Counted from the stretch's first letter, positions 11,640 through 23,715 are shown. The stretch: 64,000 nt of DNA from Isoetes taiwanensis (GCA_021234155.1 JAJEKV010000515.1:62001-126000), one strand, 5' to 3'. Notes: generated from the sequence alone by a model not told the origin. Translations and numbers: made by a program.

Positions 11640-13010
11640 CCCAATTATTAGGGTTTTTTTCCTCTTGAGCATTGCAAAAGAAGATGAGCACTTTTAGAGT
11701 AGTTTTTTTAACAAGAGATCACGCCATGCATTTAAACCTAAATTAGTACAAATCACGCCATGTTGGTAGCTCCTATTATTGACCATGCTATGCGTGAATT
11801 TGAAACTAAATTATTTTGCATCCACATTTTAAGTTACATACCCTTCATGAATCCATATTTCACACTATTTAACCTCATTGAACATTGCTATCTCCAACTC
11901 GTTTCTAACACCGCTATATTCTATATATAAAATGTAGCAAAAATTATGTTCTACGTAATCCGGACAATCGTAGCATTAACTGATGTTAATACTTAAAATT
12001 CATGCAAAGCATAATAACTCAAACTCATGCAAAGCATATTAAGTGAAAGGAAATATCTCAAATTCATGCAAGCATAATACTCTCCACACAAGGTGTATTC
12101 TCAGGGCAAATTAAATACCTTGAATAGGGTTCTGCGGTATTCTCGCGGTATTCTGATCAACGCCCTCTCAAGCTTGAGAAGTGCCGGGTTTTGGGATTCC
12201 TCTTCCACCGCTTCCTTCTGCCCTCCGCCCGACCTCGATTCGATTTAGAAGACATCTCCTGAGTCGCCTAGTAATGAGTCGAAGGTCGCCGGATACGCGG
12301 CCGAAGCCGCCAAGAAATAGCTTTTTCTAATTGCACGAGAAATAGAGAAATTTGAATTTCAAGAAAACACAAAATGCAGTTTCGAAATATTCTTGACACA
12401 TACAAATAATAATGACGAAGACCCGTCCCGACTTCTTTCATTAAGTTTTTAAAAACCAATCTACCCAAAAAGTATCCCGCCAAATTTATCCCGCCTAAAC
12501 GTAGTTAACCTAATCTTTCTTCTAATTCGAATTTTTCCGACCGCCAGAGTTTCCATAGCGCCTTCAAAGCTTCTCAAATCAGCTTCGTGAGACTCAAATC
12601 AGCTTCTCAAGAATGGCTACAGAATTCGTACTCATCTCATTCCAATAGCTTGAACATTAATTTCCAATAGTAGGTGTCTGAATAGCAATTTTCTGCAGTG
12701 TCGAAGATGAATGTTTCATGTTAACTACAAATCAGAAAAGGAAAGTAGGATTATGCAAGATCGACTCCATCGATCCGATCAGAACCGCCATGGAATTCCG
12801 CCGGGGATAAGTATGTCCGAAGTTACAAGTGATTAATCGGCTGCGCTATGGATGAAGCTTTTTCGGCAGACACCCGGTGTGGGGATACGGTTGGAGAAAG
12901 TGTTGGAACATTTGTTGCATGGCCAAGAAACCGCTTAAAAAAGGTATGTAACATGTATTACATTGTAGAAATATAGAAGTAGACAAAATTTGTTGTATTC
13001 ATTGAAAAAA
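11640..13010. other. No recognised gene
   Basis: AT-rich sequence without a supported gene. Near 12,565-12,615 the phrase TCAAATCAGCTTC occurs twice in 30 bp. A 71-codon minus-strand frame at 12,268-12,483 shows nothing recognisable. Confidence 0.5.
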
Positions 13011-13012
13011 GA

Positions 13013-13685
13013 TTACAATTGTATATAACTGGATAAACCGGATAAAATCAGGACTATCATCGCTTTCAAGCCCGGCCCATCGAGTAGTGGGCTATCGATA
13101 CTCCCATTTCCATTGCAGGGCATAGTGAATTCTTCCGGGTAAAACCCCAAAAAAACACCAGGCTCTAGCTCCACCACCCCTCGCCCGCTTCCACCTCCAC
13201 CTCCTCGGCCTCGCCTCCCGCCCGCCTCCGCCTCGCCTTCCATTGGTTGAACCTCCAATGCATCGATAGCGCCCTCGCGTAGTGGTTCCATTGGTTGAGC
13301 CATCTCCATTGCATCAGATACCACTGCGTGGTAGTGGCTCGTGTTGGGGCATCCGGCATAGAGGCTAACCACTAAGAAACGTTAGCCTCCTCATTTTGAA
13401 TCTCGAAATGACGGATGCGAGATTCACTCGATCAATGCATGTACCGCATTCTCGGTATTGATTAGATAAGAGGGCCAGCCCTCCGACGACAGGCAAGGGC
13501 CCCGAGCCCGGATCTATCATTGCCCCCGCTCTGCCGCCATCATCATTACTTGATCCAAGTACTCCGAGGGGGTTGTAAGATCGGTGCTCCACCGGACGGT
13601 GCTCGGGCCGCGGGTTCAATCGGGACCGGAGATTGGAGCCAAACCGGAGTTGGGCGTGTGATTGCTGGCCCAAATGTAATTCCAA
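13013..13685 (-). other. GC-rich open frames, no recognised product
   Basis: Two minus-strand frames (13,013-13,372 and 13,365-13,685) abut in different frames. The first contains a Gly/Arg-rich stretch encoded by CCTCC/GCCTC repeats (13,170-13,240). No domain was recognised. The GC-rich, low-complexity composition makes long open frames likely by chance. Confidence 0.25.
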
Positions 13686-13739
13686 TGCATCTTCGCCACC
13701 AACCGGGTGATTAATGTAACTTTGGCATCTATCAATAGG

Positions 13740-14080
13740 AAGTGAGCTGAGTATCGCGATTCACGCTCGGCGTGTTATATTTATTTATTTATAAACTTAG
13801 AAACTAAGAGACACGCCCGACGGTTTAGCGTAAAAGTTGAAAGTAGGGATCTAATTGTTTGCACGCCCACCGTAAACCGCTATATAGGAAAACTATACAC
13901 GCCGCTGCACTCGCCAGAGAGGGAGAAAAAAAAAAACTGTGACATAGATAAGTAAATAGATAAAGGCCGTGCAATTATTTACACGCTTAGTGCATTGTAT
14001 TCATGTTGAAGGCTAAGGTTAGCATAAAACACGCTTTAGTGTGTTTCAAATATTATCTTCAGATTTTTCTAATGCTTTCT
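13740..14080. repeat. ACACGC-motif cluster
   Basis: The core ACACGC or its complement recurs every 40-60 bp (for example about 13,768, 13,811, 13,860, 13,897, 13,990 and 14,030), embedded in AT-rich sequence. It resembles the 10.2-10.5 kb cluster and may be the subterminal region of the same kind of DNA transposon. No transposase gene was recognised between them. Confidence 0.4.
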
Positions 14081-14599
14081 ACTACACTTATTCGTAATAG
14101 AAACTTGCATGCAATAGCATGATTAATTCAGAAGAGAAACTCAAGAATTTACTCGAACAAAAGAAGCGAGATGAAGTTTATAAAAACTATTCTGGTTTTC
14201 ATAAACATCATCCGCTTCCTCCGCCCGAAAGCAAATGCAAAAGCTTGTCTTCTTGGATTAAACCCGCCATTGAGATGCAACTTAAAACTAAATGAAAAAC
14301 TAACCTTGAGTTCTCGAGGTGGAAGGATTCAAGAACGGAGGACTATGCTTGTGGTTTTAATTCGAGGTTTTTCGATCGCGCACCTCGCGACCTTAGTCCC
14401 TCGCTTTTGGTTTTAATTCTCTCCGATGTCCTCTCGCTACAGATGCTACGTAACAAAAAGGCGGAGTCTTTTAGTAAGTTAGGAATTGCCAAAACCAAAC
14501 ATCTAACATTGATGAATATAAATCTGCTCACCAAGATTTCGGACGGCGGATCCAAACACGCCAGAAGTTAACCGCAAATCGTATGAAGGAAGGAAGAAA

Positions 14600-15910
14600 A
14601 TGTAGGAACTTTGAGAGCGAAATGGATTTATATAGGCACAATTAGAAATAAGTTAGCGTGAATAATTGATTGCTTGAATTAACACGCCCCGGGCGCACGG
14701 TCTTCCCCGTATGGACATGACATGTATATGGTATATATGGAGAATATTGCATTTCATGCAATAAATTTCACGGCATTTTATTCCATTTATTGCATTCGAA
14801 AAATAGAATTTAGAAATTTTATATAGGCTAAATTAAAAATGATTTTAAAGGCAAAATTATGAAGGCTAAAAAAATGACTTGTAAGGTTGGGGAATTGTTT
14901 TAGGTCGATAGGAAAATTTCCTATGGTTACGCGTGGTTTTGATTTATAGTGTTCCCGAGACTTTGTTGAGACAAAATTTGCAGATACAAAATTTTAGAGA
15001 AAACAGTTGGTATCTAACAGAGACAAAATAATTGGAGAAAACAGTTGGATTTAATTCAAATAATTTTATGTACAGAAAACCTCGCTTTGAAGAACACCGC
15101 TTGAAGAAAAGTTTATGAAAACTGCTTGATTTCATTCATAAAAGTTATATGTAAGAGGGTAAGCCCGGGGTTTGAAGTAGGTGCCCAAGGCTTTTCACAA
15201 AATTACATGAAAAATATGCCCTGAGGCGTAGTGCAAAGCTTCAGAGAGCAAACCAAAAACAAAGGGGCCTTCGGGATGCGTGATCATTGATCTTCCACGC
15301 CGCCCGAACAAAGAAGAAAGAAAGGTGTTAGAAAAGAAAGAAAGGTGAAAAAAAAAAAAAAAAGACATGCAAACCCGGCTCATCTCTCACCCATTCTAAA
15401 AACCGGTCAATTCTCGACCTTCCTCCTCATCCTCTTCCTCCCCTCCTCCTCCTCTTCCTCCTCCTCCTCTTCGTAGATTTCATTTCGCTTCGTGGTCAAG
15501 CCAACCCTCAAGCAGAGCGGTCATGTGCTCTTGGGAGGACATCTCCTCCTCTTCCTCCAACTCCTCCTCTTCCTCCTCTTCCTCCTCTTCGTAATCGTGA
15601 GGAATGGGAGGAGCTCAACTCCTCCTCTTCCATGTCGAATCAGAATCATCCTCCTAATCGGAATCGAGGAGAATTGGGCAAGAAAATCTATGAGGGGGGC
15701 AGAGAGGGAGTTTTTCAACCCGACGCCCTTTGACGAGACCTCGGTTCTTCATGAAGTTTGAGCTACCGAGGTGAACGTTTCATGGCGGTAAAAAAAAAAT
15801 TGGGACAGAATGGTCTTGAGAGCGTGAACCGGATTTTATATAGGGTTAATTAGCTCTTAGCGTGAATAATTTATTGCCTCAAATAACACGCCAGCGCATT
15901 TAAAATTCCC
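14600..15910. repeat. Pair of related about 110-bp segments, 1.2 kb apart
   Basis: Segments at about 14,600-14,700 and 15,800-15,900 share GAGAGCG, a TTTATATAGG box and TTAGCGTGAATAATT followed by AACACGCC in the same order and spacing. Read on the minus strand, each gives a TATATAAA-like box. They may be duplicated promoter-like ends of related transposons. Between them lies a CCT/GAG-rich stretch (15,415-15,600) that on the minus strand can encode a run of Glu; no protein family was recognised there. Confidence 0.45.
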
Positions 15911-16171
15911 GGCCACTATATTATCTAGGGTATATTATTATGGATAATAAATTCTCACGCCTATTAGTTATATGTCTTTTCAGAATCATATATCCAAATT
16001 TTCGATAATTAAAATTTGGATCCTTTATTATAAAGTTTTAGTGTATGTCGCGGCATAAAACCCTAAAACTTTCGGACGGCCAGCATTTGACTCACAAGTT
16101 AGTTCGACGGTCCAAATTAGATTAGGGTTTCGAGGGCCGGGATGACTTCAGACCCTCACTACTGAAGGAGG

Positions 16172-16352
16172 CGTCTCGAGATGCAACTTGATCTAGATTA
16201 TGATGCCATACACCTTGCTTCTTATGAATCATTTCGCTTTGCTTTCCTACATCATTTTGGCCTCGAGATGCAACTTGATCTAGATTATGCAGATGCAGAT
16301 ACACCTTGCTTCTTATGAATCATTTCGGCTTTGCTTCCTACGCATCATTTTT
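16172..16352. repeat. Tandem duplication of about 90 bp
   Basis: TCGAGATGCAACTTGATCTA begins a unit at about 16,172 and again at about 16,263. Both units continue through ACACCTTGCTTCTTATGAAT and a CATCATTTT end. The second has a small extra GCAGAT repeat. Confidence 0.85.
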
Positions 16353-16583
16353 TCCTCTATATGAACGGAAACCGTGGCATCAATCGACTTTGAAGCCGGA
16401 ATGGTTAGGGGCCACCAACGTGTTACGTGTGTTCGTTATTTTAGCGCATTGGATATTCTTTTAGTTTAGGAATGTGGTCATCCGCTAGCATTTGCTACTC
16501 GATTGTAACACTTCCAATTTCAAAGTAGGAACAAGATGTTGTGTTGCTTAGTGCCCTCATTATCTTATAATGGTTAATAAAAC

Positions 16584-16662
16584 GATGGCAGCCGGAGATG
16601 CACTTATTCAGCTTTATCATAATTTCATTTCGAAGTTTGAGAACAAGATCAATATCTCTTAC
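16584..16662 (+). pseudogene. RPN9 (26S proteasome lid subunit) exon fragment
   Basis: The plus strand reads AGDALIQLYHNF followed by ISKFENKIN, which matches the N-terminal part of plant RPN9 (26S proteasome non-ATPase regulatory subunit 13, 'AGDALIQ.YHNFITDFE.KIN'). RPN9 is a scaffold subunit of the proteasome lid. Only about 26 codons match. The expected continuation (LLKLAHFAVIVSRQY) is absent and no other RPN9 exon was found nearby. CAG precedes the match and could be an old splice acceptor. This is best read as a captured or duplicated exon, not a working gene. The open frame around it (16,570-16,899) continues into unrelated sequence. Confidence 0.65.
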
Positions 16663-16899
16663 TTAACAAAGGTCTTTTTAAGAACAAAGGTTTTGGCCGA
16701 TAGCGATGGAGATGGCAATTCATCCTTTTCAGTGTTTTTGGCGGATGATTTTGGCTCGAGGTTTCATACTTTTTTCTTTTACAAAATACAAAGTTGCATC
16801 CGATTCCATTGCAACACTAACGTAAGAGATTGCGCAATTTTGCAAAATCTTGATGCCAAGGTTTTCCGAGTAAGTTGGACTCTAAGGCATCCCAGATAA

Positions 16900-18680
16900 G
16901 CCGTTGAATTTTTGCTCAATAAGTTGCTTAACCCGAGACAAGAGAGAAACTTAACCCGGGCTTAACATGCATAATGGTAAGGACATGTATTAAGAGCTAT
17001 AGTTGTATCTTACGTAATTTTTGTTGCTGTTCATGCATAATTATGTTGTATGCACTCAACAAATCTCGGGTCAATTTTATTATATTTGGTATTTGTTTCT
17101 CAAATTTTATTTAATATGTGCAGGTTGTATAAGGTAATCAAATACAAAGCTAATGGAGTTCTTTTGGACTCGTGATCTCTACAAAACTAATGGAGTTAGC
17201 TTGGACTCGTGACCTCTCTTATCTATCGCTTGAAGATCGGGAAATTCTTTTCGGCCCATTCAAAAGGACTTTGGAGTTCGGGACTTTGGCAAAATGTCCA
17301 TTATCGCAAGTGATGACATCAAAGAAGAAACAAGCTGGCATGCACTTAACAAAAATGTACTAAGTCACTTGCAATAGTTTAATATTCTTGCTTCCAGTGC
17401 AAAGATAGATCAGAGTCAGGCTACTTTAGAAAGATTGCATGCAGACTAAAGGATGAAGACATGCTATCAATTGAGTCCATTCTTGCACCTTTGGAAAGTT
17501 TGAACTTATACTCAGCATACCCGGATATGAAGTCATCATCAGGCGCTTGAGCCTTTCCCATAAAACGTGATTTGAGATTGTTAATGCAAGTGGTAAAGTT
17601 GTAACGAAGATAACAAAGCACTTGACCATCCGGACCGCGCACTACTTGAAGCGTAAAGAATAGTGCATTGCTCAAGCAATAGCATCATCAGTGGATGATA
17701 TCCGAATAGGAATCAAGAGTTTACTTAAACAAATAGAGATATGCTAGGTGTGCAACCTTTTTATGCACTTAATGTCCGTGATAAACATCTACAAAGAAAT
17801 GTTTGCTATTGGTTATTGGTAGCTTTTTGTAAAAATGCAATTTATTAAAAAATTGTTTTCAATGAAGGAAAGTCCCCCGCGGGGACAAAACCTCAAGGTT
17901 ATTTTGAGCTCAAATTTGAATTCCAGGTTTTGGACATGAAACCTCTTTTATGTAAATGCAATGTAAGATTATACGCCAGAGTGATTATGGATTTGAAGAC
18001 TGAATATTGCATATAAGACCATAATACATATGTATAATGTAATGCTGATTGTACAATATGCTATAATGTATTGTTAATTGTGCAATAAAATGCACAATTA
18101 ACAATAATGCAATAAAATGCATGGACAAATATACACATTAGAGGCTCCCTTTCAGTTACAAGCAAGCAAAACGAAGAACAAATAATAATCATACACGGAA
18201 CAAACAATAGAGTGGAAACAATGTATAGCTTCCAATGACAAAAAGGTTACCATTTTCCAAATGTGATGTTGTGACAATACACAGCTTCCAATGACGAAAT
18301 GGTTACCATTTTGTAAATGTTAATAGGCATATGTTTCCCCAAGATGATGTGCCAAAAAAGGCAAATGTTTTACTTTTAAAAGAAGGAAAAGAAGATGGCA
18401 TGGCTCTTTTCAAAGACGTTGGCCAAAGCTTGAGCTGCATGAGCTAAATACATAGAGAAGTGTCCAAAGCTTGCAGCTGCAAGAGCTAAATAAATAGAGA
18501 AGTGCCCTACAGAGACAAAATGCATTAAGGACAGCAAAGGAATAAGAAGCTCCTATTGGAGAAACAAAGTGACTCAGCAGGAGAAACAAAGAGATTCGCC
18601 ACACTGTGTTCAAAATTATACCAAAGAACGGGTACCATGACTAGTATATTTATATAAATGTCATTTCCTTTGTTGTTGCC
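16900..18680. other. No recognised gene; several short local duplications
   Basis: Open frames at 17,172-17,363 (plus) and 17,421-17,675 (minus) look protein-like (the latter reads VVRGPDGQVLCYLRYNFTTC) but match no family I know. Local duplications: a unit with AGCTTCCAATGAC at about 18,227 and 18,281, and a 41-bp unit (AAAGCTTG...GAGAAGTG) at 18,425 and 18,466. A perfect hairpin lies at 18,071-18,104. Confidence 0.5.
18071..18104. repeat. Perfect 14-bp inverted repeat
   Basis: TTGTTAATTGTGCA, then the 6-nt loop ATAAAA, then TGCACAATTAACAA. The stem is perfect. No T-run or gene end lies beside it, so a function is not supported. Confidence 0.8.
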
Positions 18681-18683
18681 ATG

Positions 18684-19323
18684 AAAATTCTTGTTTTAAA
18701 TGGTGCCTTCGTGGGGTGGTGCAATCACTGCCGTATCGTGGTGAATGTCCTTGTGAGTCGCAGTTTAGGCGGTGTGAGCCCCTCTTTGCCCTTGTTGTGG
18801 CCTTCATCGCGTGAGATCTGCGGAGCATTGTCCGGTTTTATGCCCTTTCACTGCAGGTTGCCCGGGATTGGGTCGTGGCTCGCTTCGTGTGAGATTGAAT
18901 AGCCAACAATTGTCGCTTCATGTATATCCCGGTGCTTGGCCGCCAGAATGCAAGCAAGCCTTGCATCCAGGCGCGGGCTTGGTTGGTGTGGTTGATTTGG
19001 AAGCGGCGGCCCGGTTGTGGATCTTCGTGGATTCAGTAGCAATCTCTCGATTCCTCGACTCGGTACAAGCTATTTCAAAGCTTTTGGTGTTCCGAGGATT
19101 AGTAGAGCCGGAAGTTTTTCCATTTGGCGGACTTCTTGGGTGTGGTAGATGGTGATGGCCGGTTTGTACAGTTGATGAGAGTTGCGCTTGTTGTGGAGTG
19201 TCGAGGTATCTTTGTCTCTTTGGGGCAGTTCTCCTTCCTCCTCACTTGCTTTGTAACATTATCATTCTTTTAATATATTGGCGACACAGTTCTTCAAAAA
19301 AAAAAAAATTCTTGTTTTAAATG
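18684..19323 (+). mobile_element. 5'-truncated L1-type LINE with poly(A) and target-site duplication
   Basis: A plus-strand insertion of about 605 bp (18,703-19,308) ends in a poly(A) run (about 19,295-19,308). It is flanked by an exact direct repeat, AAAATTCTTGTTTTAAATG, at 18,684-18,702 and 19,305-19,323. This is the hallmark of target-primed reverse transcription. The body holds the C-terminal zinc-finger region found after plant L1 reverse transcriptases (zf-RVT: AEHCPVLCPF at about 18,820-18,855). Everything upstream of that is missing, as usual for 5'-truncated copies. The exact 19-bp duplication implies a fairly recent insertion. It belongs to a different lineage from the LINE with the (TATTC)n tail. 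Confidence 0.88.
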
Positions 19324-19469
19324 ATTTCGCTTTACGCTTCATTGTTATTATTATATTAAACCTATTTCCAAGGAATTTCTTGCTTTTTAAAAAATTTGAT
19401 TTACCTCTACATATTCCATAAATGCACGTACTTTTTTATCTTATGGTGTAATAATTTTTTTCTTACTCA

Positions 19470-22380
19470 TTGACTAAAAAGGGTGCAATTTGCCTAGGTC
19501 AATGGTGCCTCCAACTCAAGATGGTGTGCAACATATTGAAAAGAGCAATATCAATGAAAAAACCAACTCCTAGCAAGAATGTTGAAGAAAAACAATTAGT
19601 CCTCTATAGTAGGGTGCAATGTAGGAACAAGAAGGTGAGAATCATGCACAAGTGCAACAAGGAAATAGTAGGCCAAGGAGTCATTGTGCTAGCAGATCCC
19701 GTCAAGTGTTAATGATGAAAGGCTAGGGGAAGACAATATTGGTATTGCAATTTCGATGTTGGAAGACAACGGAAAGGTAAAGGTTTGGGTGACAAGGAAT
19801 GTTTTGGTTGTGTCAAGCAATTGGAGGTTCCTTGCATCATGGCATGGCCTATAAGTAGTGTTCAATTTGTGGAGGATTATATTTTTCCCAAAGCCCCGAG
19901 GTTGTTGGGGACAATGATTGTCTTGATATTGATCCATTGGCAGTTGGAACCTAAACCTAGGCAAAAGGGAGAAGTATCGATTGCGGACATTATCCTAGCA
20001 AAAGAGCCAAGTTGATTAGTGACACCAAACGTGAGACAATGGTGAAGGTTAGGGGCTCGATTGTTGTTGAGTGATTGTATGCAATTCTTCACAATAGAAC
20101 AATTGATGGAAGCAAGAGCCACTTTCAAGAGTACTTCGCTGATGAGAGGAGGACCTACATGTACACAATCTTCGAAAGCATGCACTTCAAGATGAAAGAA
20201 ACCCAAACAGAAAAAAGATACCCTTTGCTAGGCAAATGGATATGTGCAAAAGCATGGCGGAGTATCCATGCAATTCCAACTTCTTCATGGCATAATTGGC
20301 AAAAAAAACAGGCAGAGGGGAACAGGATTGCTTTACATGGAAATAATGGTTTGTTGAGACCAACAGCTAGGACCTTGGCTGCCATGGAGATATTTGAAAA
20401 ATATATTGATTTCAATGCAGAGTCTATGCCACACAAAAGCGTAAGGGATGAAAAGGGAAGAGCAAAGTTGTTGAGAAAAGGTTGCCATCACATTGTACTC
20501 AAAAGAGTATTTTTGAAGAAGTGAATTCCCTACTTCGAGAATTGGGAATGCTTCCAATATCCCAACCTAGCATTAGTAGGTTATGGAAGAAGCATTTCAA
20601 TCATGTCACCATAGCAACTTCAAACAACTTTGCAAAGTGCAATTTATGTGCTAAGTTGAAGGAGACTCTTGATAAGACTGTGCAACCTAGTCAAAGGGCT
20701 AGGATAAGGGAGCATATGAAGGACCATAGGGTGACCAACTATCATGTAGATCATGTTATTGGATGTGGAGGACTTTATCCGCATTGGAACCCAATAACTA
20801 TTTATGTATTATACATGACAAGATGGGACAACAAAAGACTTGTCTTCCACAATTCAAGTACATACCAAAGTCATGTGGAAGATCATACCCTTTACAGATC
20901 TCAATGATGGGGCAATCTTGCATGGGCGTAATCAAACCTACTATGGCCATTTTAGTTTGGAGTTGTGGAGTGATGGTCCAGATTTTTCATATTGGGAGTA
21001 TCATGAGGTGTTTGAGAAACTATGAAAATGGATACAATGGTCACCTCCAGGACCTTACAGCCTAGCCAGCACTACATAGAGCATTGTTAGATGGAAACCC
21101 TAACAATATTGAAAAGTTCAGCAAGGCAAGGTTTAGGAAGCATGGGTCTAATGAACATGTTGGAGCTTCAACTTCACGTGCTAAACCTCAAGATCTACCC
21201 AAAAGGTTTCTCTTGCAACTTGATAATTGAAGTGGCCAAAATAAGAACAGTGGATGTTTTCTTTCCTATTCTACTTAACAATTTGTGGGGATATTTGAAA
21301 GAGTTAATTTAGGGTTTCTTATGCCCGGCATACCCATGAGGATGTGGATGCATTATTTGGCAAATATAGTTGTATATCAAGCAAAGCAAAAAGGACCAAC
21401 TTTCCTAGGCTAATGGAAATCTTGCATGAATGCACTACTCCAAACCCTATAGCTTCTCTCTCATAGAAGAAGTGCCCGATTGGAAGAGCTTTGTGGATGG
21501 TTATACATTGGATCTTGAAGGTCATTCCAGGCCTCTGCAGTTCACTTTATGGGATTCCAATCTTCCAATGGAAGATGAGACCTTCAGAGGATGAGTGGAG
21601 AGGAGGGGAGGAAATATGGCGTAGAGATGAGAATGGCAAGCCTATGATACCTCTAGGTCAACCAAAAGCTTTAAAACCCCATGAAGAAGTGAAGCAATTG
21701 GGATTGACTAAGGAAGGAATCCAAGACTATATAAAGCATTGGCAAACCAATCCAGATGACACCAACCGTGCCTTGGTGGCTTATTGGAAGAAGGTGATTA
21801 ACCTGTTGGGGGAGATAGACACATCCTCAGATGAATTGAAAGAAGGGTGGTTGCCTAAAACTAGGTGGAAGACCTCAAAAAGGTCGAGGATTTTGATGAC
21901 ACCGTAAAGTAGCATTGCAAGCAATATGCTCCTCCTCCTTTCGACAAACACTATGTTGGTCCTAAGAACAATAGGCCAAAGTTTCTAGGCATGGATGCTT
22001 ATGAACCTTCCTTCGACTTGGAATGCCACCAATTTGTGGTAGTAAAGCCATCAGATTTAGATACATATCCAAAGGTGGTTGGGGTTCACTATCTCCGATA
22101 TTTGCAAAGAAGAAGGTAATATTAACTTCAACCATGTGCGGGTGGAATGGTGGTGTCCAAAGGCATCGGTTGACCAACGATTCGGATAAAGAAAGGTACT
22201 CGATTGTTGGACAAAGAGATGGAGGAGAAACCGAGTGATCGATCTTTGGCTAGACTATGAAAGTGTTTTGTACTCATGGACTCCAAACACTATTCCGGCT
22301 AGAAATGCGAGAATTACAATACCTCGGGATGTCGGGAAGAAGGCTATGATATCATTGGGGTGCTTGAAGAAAGTTGAATA
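19470..22380 (+). pseudogene. DUF7869-like transposon-type gene, decayed
   Basis: Plus-strand frames form one long, broken protein. In order: an N-terminal part with HFQEYFADERRTYMY (20,110-20,160), a helix-turn-helix-like segment ending SQPSISRLWKKHFNHV (about 20,560-20,605), a Cys pair in KCNLCAKLKETLD with a following Arg/His-rich helix (about 20,635-20,730), FTDLNDGAILHGRN (about 20,895-20,935), LPKRFLLQLDN (21,195-21,227) and HTHEDVDALFGKYS (about 21,325-21,370), then a C-terminal region with FDLECHQFVVVKPSDLDTYP (about 22,010-22,070). The 'LQLDN ... HTHEDVDALFG' pair is the signature I associate with uncharacterised plant DUF7869 proteins, which look like RNase H-fold transposases. That role is inference. 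Multiple frame changes occur, for example near 20,520, 20,800 and 21,200, and a stop follows LQLDN. Terminal repeats were not found. Confidence 0.6.
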
Positions 22381-22619
22381 ACTATGTAAATTTTTTTGTT
22401 ATCACGTTTTTATGATATGGTGCTATATTGTGAAATATTGACTATTTTGTAAAAATAACATGATATTACGTTTTCATAATTTTGAGGTGAAAATGTGAAT
22501 TTGAATATGCTACTAAAAATATGCAATATGAAATTTGTCCCAAAATTAAGACATAAACCCAATTTAATTGAATGATGGTTTTGTTGTTGTCGGATGGGGT
22601 GCTTGGAAATGAACATAAG

Positions 22620-22870
22620 CACGCCCAACTTGGTGGGCCCAAAGTTGCTAGGCAAGTTGTTTGGGGGTCCAATTTGGAACTTGTGCACTAAATCGTGGGG
22701 GGGCGACCAATATGGAGAGCCCAAATGGTGAACGCCCAATTGCGGCGTCCAAATTGGGGCGCCCATTTTTTAAGGGCCAAAAAAAAGGGAGAGAGACCTC
22801 AAATTGGGCACCGCCAATTTGATGCACCAAATCCCAATTTGGGCTTATCAAATTGAGGCTCAATCTCTCT
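22620..22870. repeat. Cryptic repeat built on CCCAATTTGG and its complement
   Basis: About ten variants of GCCCAATTTGG or CCAAATTGGGC occur in both orientations within 250 bp, interleaved with short C/G runs, then a CTCTTTCTCTTT run at about 22,865-22,885. The mixed orientation can fold back on itself. No coding or terminal-repeat role was recognised. Confidence 0.65.
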
Positions 22871-22899
22871 TTCTCTTTCTCTTTTTTTTAAAAAGTTTT

Positions 22900-23715
22900 T
22901 GGCAGATATGAACACAATGTAAGAGGTGGGGAAGGGTTTCGATCCTTCTTCAGATCGATCGCTACAGATGTGACCCGCTTCTAGGATTGAATACTATGAG
23001 TGTGTTCGACACTCAAGGGTTCCATCCGCCTAGCAATCTCAACGCTCATTTTTGGACTATTTCATTATATATGGACTACTAAAATGACAAAGCTATATGT
23101 GCCATCCAAGACTTGAGCTACCGGACTTTTTGACAAGAAGGCAATTTCATCAAAGTTGGCACTATCTATTGTCTCAGATACCCCTGCGGTCTCATCAGAT
23201 GAACGTGAATGTCCATTTGACGAGCCATCCGTGAAGTTCTTACCGTGAGATTTCTCTTGCAACTGGACGATTCATTTGTACAAAACAGATAGGTATGTGA
23301 TTTCATATCTTTTACATATTTCAATAACATATGCACATCTTTGATGATGATGAGAGGTTGACTGGGCACATTGGGCCTCTAGTTTTTGAGTTTGAGAATG
23401 ACCACTCATGTACCACCAAAGCGTCAAGCCATCACCGCGAGAAGCATTGGTCCGTGAAAGGATAAACCTATGCCGAGATGATGTCGTGTGTCTAACGTTG
23501 GAGATGGAAACCAATGACTGCTAGTAACTACATAGAGATAGAGACTATCGACTACGCTTGGGAACCGTCAAACAAGAAGAAGATACCCAATACTGTGCAT
23601 GCTGCGGAGGCGTATGCAACACTCGCAAGGGATGTCAATTAGTATATGGAAAAGAGTCATTGATGCGAGAGTTTTAAAAATGGTCCATAAATTGTGTATT
23701 ATCCAAAAACAATGA
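22900..23715. other. No recognised gene
   Basis: Open frames at 23,065-23,262, 23,166-23,369 and 23,272-23,514 (minus) overlap and switch frame. They might be one decayed coding segment, but nothing recognisable is seen. Confidence 0.45.

Noticed and set aside
13013-13372. Gly/Arg-rich RNA-binding protein
   Set aside because: The Gly/Arg stretch comes from a low-complexity CCTCC run; no RRM or RGG spacing is present.
16122-16304. 60-codon minus frame over the 90-bp duplication
   Set aside because: It is a by-product of the tandem repeat.
22920-23040. tRNA-like T-arm phrases (GGTTTCGATCC, GTTCGAC)
   Set aside because: No acceptor stem, D-arm or anticodon arm could be folded at the right distances.
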